From positions 5,879 to 15,467 of the forward strand of contig DFBG01000049.1 in the NCBI GenBank assembly GCA_002367305.1: a stretch of DNA of 9,589 nucleotides, written 5' to 3'. Below, piece by piece: positions 5,670-9,589 of the stretch. The notes below the pieces were generated by a model that made no database searches, was not told where the DNA came from, and was given only the letters and a program-made list of their open reading frames with translations. How positions within the stretch are numbered: position 1 is the first letter of the stretch; the number at the start of each line of letters is the position of its first letter. The position numbers were made by a program, and so were the translations under genes. Origin of the DNA: Actinobacteria bacterium UBA3086. Its GTDB lineage: Bacteria; Actinomycetota; Coriobacteriia; Anaerosomatales; UBA3086.

Positions 5670-8012
5670 GTCGAGTTCGACCGCAGCGCTTTCATAGGTA
5701 AATTTCAGGAGGAGGCGACCGATCTCCTTCAGAGGCTCAACGAGGGCGTCATCACCCTTGAAGGAGACCCAGGTAATGCCTCGCTGATCGATCAGATGCT
5801 TCGCGATGCCCACACGCTCAAAGGCTCGTCGCGCATGGTGGGGCTGATTGAGATCTCTGATGTGGCACATCGGCTGGAAGACGTCATGGTCAAAGTACGT
5901 GACGGTGGAATGTCATACGTCCCGTCCATGTCTGATTCATTCTTTGAGGCACTCGACGCAATCGTCTACCTCACCGATACAGCGGGCAAGGATGTGGAGT
6001 GCGAGATCGATCTGGAGGCGCTCCAGGTCAAGCTGACAGTGTTGGCCGAGGGTGAAGACGCGGAAGCGCCAGCTCCAAAGCCCAAGAAGGCCGCCGCCAA
6101 GAAGAAGCCAGCGAAGAAGAAGGCTGCTGCCAAGAAGAAGCCTGAACCTGAAGTGGTCGACGACGTCGACGATGATGAAGACGAAGGTGACGACTCCGAA
6201 GAGGAGGCCGCTCCGGCCGCAACCAAAGCCGGCGGCTCCATGAAACAGGAGGATTCGCTCAGGCCCAAGGTCCAGCACACCATTCGCATCCGCACGGCGC
6301 AGGTCGACGTGCTGCTAAACCTCGTGAGCGAGGTAGTGATCTCGCAGATCAAGGCCGGGCAGCGTTCGCTGGAGTTGCGGACGTCGCAGTCGGAGCTCTC
6401 TGAGATCTGGCAGGCGTGGGTCCGGCTCAAGTCAACGTTGAACGCGCTCAGCACCGAGGACGAGGGCCTGTTCGCTGGAATCGCCGACGACATGAGCATG
6501 CTCGACACGCTGCTCTCCGAGCGCCGTCGATCACTCGCGACATTCCTCAAGGACTACACCGACGACGTGTCGCGCACGTCAATCGTTGTGAACGACCTGC
6601 AGGAGCACGCCATGCGTCTGCGCATGCTGCCGGTGAGCACGGTGTTCAACACCTTCCCTCGGGCGATGCGTGATCTAGCGCGTTCGTTCAAGAAGGACGT
6701 CGACCTCATCATGGAGGGCGGCGAGACCGAGCTCGACAAGAAGGTTCTTGAGGAGATCAACGATCCGCTCATTCACATCATGCGAAACGCTGTGGATCAC
6801 GGCATCGAGACCGCAGAGGTACGCAAGCAGCTGGGCAAGCCCGAAACGGGCACGATCCGCATGGAGGCGCGTCAAGAGGGGGATCACATCGTCATTCAGA
6901 TCTCCGATGATGGTGCCGGTATCGACCCGGACAAGGTTCGTGCCGCCGCGATCCGCAAAGGCTATATCAGCGAGTCCGAGGCTGCTGCTATGTCCGACCG
7001 CGAAGCGATCTACCTCATCTTCGAGAGGGGATTCTCCACGAGCGCGATCATCACGGAGATTTCTGGACGCGGCGTGGGCATGGATGTCGTCCGCGAATTC
7101 ATTGTGGAAAAGCTCAAAGGTTCTCTCGATGTTGAGTCGGAAATGGGCAAGGGCTCGTCGTTCAAGCTCACTATTCCCCTCACGCTCGCCATCATCCGCG
7201 CCCTGATGCTTCGTGTTGGGGATCAGACCTTCGCGCTCCCCACCGCTTCTGTCGAGGAGACACTTCGGATCGATCCGACCGAGATCCTCAAAGTCGAGGG
7301 ACGAGAGGTTATTCGTCGTCAGCGCCGAACGGTCCCGCTGGTTCGGTTTTCCGACATCCTCGGTGTTCCCGCTCAGGGTCCTGAGGGCGTAAAGGTACCC
7401 ATCGCCACGGTCGGATTCTCTGGGCACCGGATGGGCTTCATCTGCGATGCACTCATTGGAGAGCAGCAGATCGTCATCAAGACCCTCGGATCGCACCTGC
7501 AGAAGGTCGAGAATGTCGCAGGTGTGACCATCCTGGGTGCAGGCGAGGTCGTGCCGATTCTCAACGTGCCAGATCTCATGCACAACGCGCGCACTCGTGC
7601 GGGGCAGCGGACCGGTCCGGTGGAGAAGGGCGTGGACTCTGGTCCAAGCCACATTCTCATCTGCGAGGATTCGTTCACGACACGAGAGCTCGAGAGGTCG
7701 ATCTTTGAAGCCGCCGGCTACCACGTTGACATCGCCATGGACGGCGCCATGGGGCTCACGAAGCTTAAAGAGGGCCTCCATGTCGACGCGGTGGTGACCG
7801 ACGTTCAGATGCCCAATATGACGGGCTTTGAGCTCACGCGGGCCATCAAGACCGACCCCGCCCTGCAGGACATTCCCGTGGTCATCGTTACTTCACTCGA
7901 ACGTGATGAGGAGAAGGCCGAGGGAATCGATGCGGGGGCGGACGCGTATATCACCAAGTCGGTGTTCAATCAGGACACTCTGCTCGATACCGTAGAACGC
8001 CTGATCCGCTAA
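5667..8012 (+). CDS. cheA: Hybrid chemotaxis histidine kinase CheA with C-terminal receiver domain
   Basis: This 781-residue kinase phosphorylates its own HPt histidine and passes the phosphate to receiver domains. Domain order: HPt (1-about 120) with phosphosite H49 in DAHTLKGSS; a low-complexity linker (about 128-195) with a lysine-rich then an acidic tract; dimerisation region (about 199-330); HATPase with N-box N374/H378 (RNAVDHGIE), G1 box DDGAGID (414-420) and G2 box GRGVGMD (467-473); CheW-like regulatory domain (about 510-645); and receiver domain (about 660-781) with E667/D668, phosphoacceptor D712, T742 and K764. The receiver has KS where KP is usual. No P2 domain is evident; the linker takes its place. 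The kinase-receiver fusion resembles FrzE and ChpA; there the receiver acts as a phosphate sink or internal regulator. CheB follows after 19 bases. Confidence 0.95.
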   Translation: MVEFDRSAFIGKFQEEATDLLQRLNEGVITLEGDPGNASLIDQMLRDAHTLKGSSRMVGLIEISDVAHRLEDVMVKVRDGGMSYVPSMSDSFFEALDAIVYLTDTAGKDVECEIDLEALQVKLTVLAEGEDAEAPAPKPKKAAAKKKPAKKKAAAKKKPEPEVVDDVDDDEDEGDDSEEEAAPAATKAGGSMKQEDSLRPKVQHTIRIRTAQVDVLLNLVSEVVISQIKAGQRSLELRTSQSELSEIWQAWVRLKSTLNALSTEDEGLFAGIADDMSMLDTLLSERRRSLATFLKDYTDDVSRTSIVVNDLQEHAMRLRMLPVSTVFNTFPRAMRDLARSFKKDVDLIMEGGETELDKKVLEEINDPLIHIMRNAVDHGIETAEVRKQLGKPETGTIRMEARQEGDHIVIQISDDGAGIDPDKVRAAAIRKGYISESEAAAMSDREAIYLIFERGFSTSAIITEISGRGVGMDVVREFIVEKLKGSLDVESEMGKGSSFKLTIPLTLAIIRALMLRVGDQTFALPTASVEETLRIDPTEILKVEGREVIRRQRRTVPLVRFSDILGVPAQGPEGVKVPIATVGFSGHRMGFICDALIGEQQIVIKTLGSHLQKVENVAGVTILGAGEVVPILNVPDLMHNARTRAGQRTGPVEKGVDSGPSHILICEDSFTTRELERSIFEAAGYHVDIAMDGAMGLTKLKEGLHVDAVVTDVQMPNMTGFELTRAIKTDPALQDIPVVIVTSLERDEEKAEGIDAGADAYITKSVFNQDTLLDTVERLIR
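6078..6206 (+). repeat. Low-complexity lysine/alanine repeat followed by an acidic tract inside cheA
   Basis: Codons 138-162 of cheA encode a histone H1-like stretch in which AAAKKKP occurs twice (6090-6110 and 6123-6143), separated by AKKK. In the DNA this appears as GCN triplets followed by AAGAAGAAG. Codons 165-180 then encode almost only Asp and Glu. The two halves have opposite charge. The reading frame stays intact throughout. Confidence 0.9.
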
Positions 8013-8031
8013 ACGAAAGGTCACTCGCCCC

Positions 8032-9081
8032 ATGACTGAGGGTCCGATCCGCGTTCTTATAGTTGACGACTCTCTGGTCGCTCGGGAGATGCTCGCTCAG
8101 ATTCTCAGTTCCGATGACGGTATCGAAGTGATCGGTATGGCGCGAGATGGCGAAGAGGCTGTCGCCGCGGTGGGGCGCTTGCACCCGGATCTGGTGACCA
8201 TGGACATCCACATGCCACGCATGAATGGTCTTGAAGCGGTGGAGAGGATCATGGCGTACAATCCGACTCCGATCCTGGTGGTTTCTTCTTCGGTGCATGG
8301 AGAGGGGATGGGCAGTGCGTTCGATGCGCTGGCCTGTGGCGCTCTCGAGGTCATCAAGAAGCCAGAGCCCAAGGACTGGGCCGATCTGCAGGACATTGGG
8401 CGCGATGTCATTCGCAAGGTCAGATTGCTCGCAGGCGTGCACGTCATCACGCACATCAGCGGGCGTCACGGAGCGCGCTCTTCACATGCTGCCGCTTCTC
8501 GGCACAGTGCTGCCATAGCCAAGCGGTCTCTGTTGGCGATCGGTTCTTCCACAGGTGGCCCGTCTGCGCTTCTGGGCGTACTGGGTAGACTCCCCGAGGA
8601 TTTTCCCGTCCCGATCGTGGTCGCTCAGCACATAGCAGAGGGATTCATTCCCGGTCTCGTGAGCTGGCTTGACTCAGGGAGCGAGATATCGGTTTGCGCC
8701 GCCCAAGAAGGGCAGCAGATCGAGCCGGGGGTGGCGTATTTTGCCCCTACCGGATCGAATCTCGAGGTGGACGGTACGGTGCTTCGATTCTCGAAGCCCC
8801 TGCAGGGACAACTCTACATTCCCTCTGCAGACACACTGTTCAGCTCAGTCTCGAGCACATACGGCGCACACGCGGTCGGCGTGATCCTCACGGGAATGGG
8901 AGCCGATGGAGCGAAAGGCCTCAAGGCTATGAGGGATTCCGGTGCAGTGACCATTGCGCAGGATGAGTCCACCTCCACGGTCTTCGGAATGCCGAGGGCT
9001 GCAGCCGAGATGGGCGCCGCGTCCAAGGTCCTTCCCGTCACCGCGATCGCTGGTGAACTCGTCACGCTCATGTGTGACTAG
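8032..9081 (+). CDS. cheB: Protein-glutamate methylesterase/glutaminase CheB
   Basis: CheB removes methyl groups from chemoreceptor glutamates and can deamidate glutamines; phosphorylation of its receiver domain by CheA activates it. The 349 residues are close to the usual length. The receiver domain (about 5-125) has D12/D13, phosphoacceptor D58 in VTMDIHMPRMNG and K in EVIKKPEP. A short His/Arg/Ala/Ser-rich linker (about 140-165) leads to the esterase domain. The catalytic triad is present: S173 in GSSTGGPS, H200 in AQHI and D292 in TGMGADG. The start ATG 8032 has GAAAGG (8015-8020) 11 bases upstream, just after the cheA stop. It pairs functionally with the CheR at the left edge. It is the last gene of the cluster in this window. 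Confidence 0.96.
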   Translation: MTEGPIRVLIVDDSLVAREMLAQILSSDDGIEVIGMARDGEEAVAAVGRLHPDLVTMDIHMPRMNGLEAVERIMAYNPTPILVVSSSVHGEGMGSAFDALACGALEVIKKPEPKDWADLQDIGRDVIRKVRLLAGVHVITHISGRHGARSSHAAASRHSAAIAKRSLLAIGSSTGGPSALLGVLGRLPEDFPVPIVVAQHIAEGFIPGLVSWLDSGSEISVCAAQEGQQIEPGVAYFAPTGSNLEVDGTVLRFSKPLQGQLYIPSADTLFSSVSSTYGAHAVGVILTGMGADGAKGLKAMRDSGAVTIAQDESTSTVFGMPRAAAEMGAASKVLPVTAIAGELVTLMCD

Positions 9082-9117
9082 CAGTTGCGCTGATCGCTGT
9101 TCGAGTCCTTCGCCAGG

Positions 9118-9133
9118 TGTGACGCCCGTCACG
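9118..9133. promoter_or_regulatory. CRP/FNR-family-like operator (candidate)
   Basis: TGTGA (9118-9122), six bases, then TCACG (9129-9133) matches the CRP-type consensus TGTGA-N6-TCACA at 9 of 10 positions. Actinobacterial CRP and GlxR proteins are known to use the same consensus. A second GTCAC occurs at 9149-9153, exactly 21 bases after the one at 9128-9132, within a poorer site. The same bases form a 5-6 bp stem in RNA. The position 37 bases after cheB and about 260 bases before the next start makes a role for the downstream gene possible but unproven. Confidence 0.35.
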
Positions 9134-9247
9134 TCTCTGTAACCGTTCGTCACAAACTTCAGGGTATTCTCCCTCGTTTCCTGCAAAGACGTCGCGCTCG
9201 GCATGTTCCTTGCCGATAGAACACTCATGCGCATCGTTGGACTGTGT

Positions 9248-9276
9248 TTGTGCGATGATGTGCTTGTGCCTTGAAT
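9248..9276 (+). promoter_or_regulatory. Weak sigma70-like promoter candidate
   Basis: TTGTGC (9248-9253), a 17-base spacer and TTGAAT (9271-9276) give a partial match to the -35 and -10 consensus. It would place a transcript start near 9283 and a leader of roughly 110 bases before GTG 9396. Both hexamers are imperfect and such matches arise by chance, so this is only a candidate. Confidence 0.2.
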
Positions 9277-9355
9277 GGGATGAAATCAGCAGGTGGCGCT
9301 ACCCCGACCGGTATCGAGGTGCGTACCCCGACCGGCATCGGTGACTGACTCCCAT
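9275..9355 (+). promoter_or_regulatory. Possible structured leader RNA upstream of the HdrA-like gene
   Basis: The tandem repeat can fold on itself. CCGA (9304-9307) pairs with TCGG (9338-9341), and CCGG (9308-9311) with CCGG (9332-9335). The stretch 9314-9320 pairs with 9325-9331 with one A-C mismatch, around a GCGT loop. Two-base bulges (9312-9313 and 9336-9337) interrupt the stem on either side. Outer segments can extend it: TCAG (9286-9289) with CTGA (9345-9348), and ATGGGA (9275-9280) with TCCCAT (9350-9355). No known riboswitch class was recognised. The pairing was found by eye, and compensatory changes cannot be tested from one sequence. Confidence 0.3.
9291..9340 (+). repeat. Imperfect tandem repeat (26 + 24 bases)
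   Basis: Two adjacent units, 9291-9316 and 9317-9340, share AGGTG, then CG, then the 17-base core TACCCCGACCGGYATCG. The core (9300-9316 and 9324-9340) differs at one position, T or C. The first unit has two extra bases between AGGTG and the core. The repeat lies outside any gene, about 55 bases upstream of the next start. Confidence 0.85.
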
Positions 9356-9378
9356 GGGAACACGCAACGAACTATGTT

Positions 9379-9398
9379 GGAAGGGGTGAGGTCCGGTG
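9379..9398 (+). promoter_or_regulatory. RBS and GTG start of the downstream gene
   Basis: GGAAGGGG (9379-9386) ends 9 bases before GTG 9396. An in-frame TGA at 9387-9389 leaves no room for an earlier start, and no ATG occurs in frame in the visible part, so GTG 9396 is the only sensible start. Confidence 0.7.
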
Positions 9399-9589
9399 CC
9401 TTATGGCATCTACGCTTCTCGCTGCGACGGCAGGATCGACTCAGTCGTCGATATCGATGAAGCTCTCAGTGACACGCGGCGGGATGCCGCGGTAGTGAGG
9501 GTCGTCGACAATCTCTACGATCCTGATGTTCGCGATCGCATCGTTCGTGACATCGCGGACGCAGAACTCGACGCGGTCGTGCTCGCGGG
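9396..9589 (+). CDS. HdrA-like protein, N-terminal fragment (3' end beyond the window)
   Basis: An open frame from GTG 9396 to the window edge gives 64 residues starting MPYGIYASRCDGRIDSVVDI. The pattern resembles the N-terminal domain of heterodisulfide reductase subunit A (HdrA): an xGIYxxxC(D/G)GxI opening, VVDIDEA, a strand VVRVVDNLY, a helix of the type VRDRIVRDIADAELD, and the strand AVVLAG. HdrA proteins are FAD and iron-sulfur electron-bifurcating or redox subunits in anaerobes. The usual HCG of this segment reads RCD here; one Cys (C10) is kept. FAD-binding and ferredoxin motifs would lie outside the window, so the call rests on weak similarity recalled from the family. It probably belongs to a transcription unit separate from the chemosensory operon. 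Confidence 0.5.
   Translation, partial: MPYGIYASRCDGRIDSVVDIDEALSDTRRDAAVVRVVDNLYDPDVRDRIVRDIADAELDAVVLA

Larger units (their letters stand above)
9082..9395 (+). other. Intergenic region of 314 bases with regulatory-looking sequence and no gene
   Basis: No frame here combines a ribosome binding site with a plausible protein. The left third has a CRP-like palindrome and a second related half-site. The middle has a weak sigma70-like promoter candidate. The right part has an imperfect tandem repeat that can fold into a hairpin, then the Shine-Dalgarno of the next gene. No clear rho-independent terminator follows cheB: the only strong stem (9119-9132) is not followed by a T run. The change from chemotaxis genes to an apparent redox gene suggests a transcription-unit boundary here. 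Confidence 0.6.

Noticed and set aside
9119..9132. Perfect inverted repeat GTGACG/CGTCAC as a terminator of the chemosensory operon
   Set aside because: The stem is short, its full form would leave a 2-base loop, and no T run follows. A protein-binding palindrome explains it better.
9203..9274. Small frame of 23 residues starting at ATG 9203 (possible leader peptide)
   Set aside because: There is no Shine-Dalgarno and no attenuator-like codon run, and it overlaps the promoter candidate. A frame this short is expected by chance.
9291..9340. The repeat pair as a CRISPR array or att site
   Set aside because: The units are directly adjacent with no unique spacers, there are only two copies, and no cas, integrase or tRNA sequence is nearby.

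Overview
The window is a chemosensory operon, with every recognisable gene on the + strand. It is cut at both ends. The DNA is GC-rich, with strong G/C third-position use and some GTG starts. Long antisense frames run opposite the real genes, as expected for GC-rich DNA. Together with a tentative HdrA-like gene at the right edge, this suggests an anaerobic high-GC lineage. An anaerobic actinobacterium of the Coriobacteriia/Anaerosomatia kind would fit, but this is an inference from style; there is no rRNA or marker gene to confirm it.

Layout: (1) 2-955, the C-terminal part of a CheR methyltransferase with a TPR tail. (2) 1020-1400, a single-domain CheY-type response regulator. (3) 1413-3272, a 619-residue protein built like a type IV pilus/type II secretion assembly ATPase (PilB/GspE), in which the Walker A, Asp-box, Walker B and His-box residues have all been replaced. 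(4) and (5) 3283-3783 and 3783-4358, two different CheW adaptors that overlap by one base. (6) 4385-5617, a two-TM methyl-accepting chemotaxis protein with almost no extracellular domain. (7) 5667-8012, a CheA kinase with a C-terminal receiver domain and an unusual lysine-then-acid linker where a P2 domain could sit. (8) 8032-9081, a CheB methylesterase. Gaps from gene 2 to gene 8 are -1 to 49 bases, consistent with one transcript; the CheR-CheY gap is 64 bases.

How they work together: the MCP and CheA, coupled by the two CheW proteins, would form the signalling array. CheA would phosphorylate the free CheY, its own receiver domain and CheB. CheR and CheB would set the methylation level. A CheA-receiver fusion, a CheR-TPR fusion, paired CheW proteins and a receptor lacking a sensor domain recall the Frz (Myxococcus) and Pil-Chp (Pseudomonas) systems, which control pilus-based or gliding motility rather than flagella. 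The degenerate PilB-like protein inside the operon points the same way. It is the most unusual item here and could be an adaptor or regulator linking the CheY output to a pilus machine.

The 314 bases after cheB (9082-9395) hold no convincing gene. They contain a CRP-like palindrome, a weak sigma70-like promoter candidate and an imperfect tandem repeat able to fold into a long hairpin just upstream of the next gene. That gene (from GTG 9396) runs off the window; its first 64 residues resemble the N-terminus of HdrA-type heterodisulfide reductase subunits.
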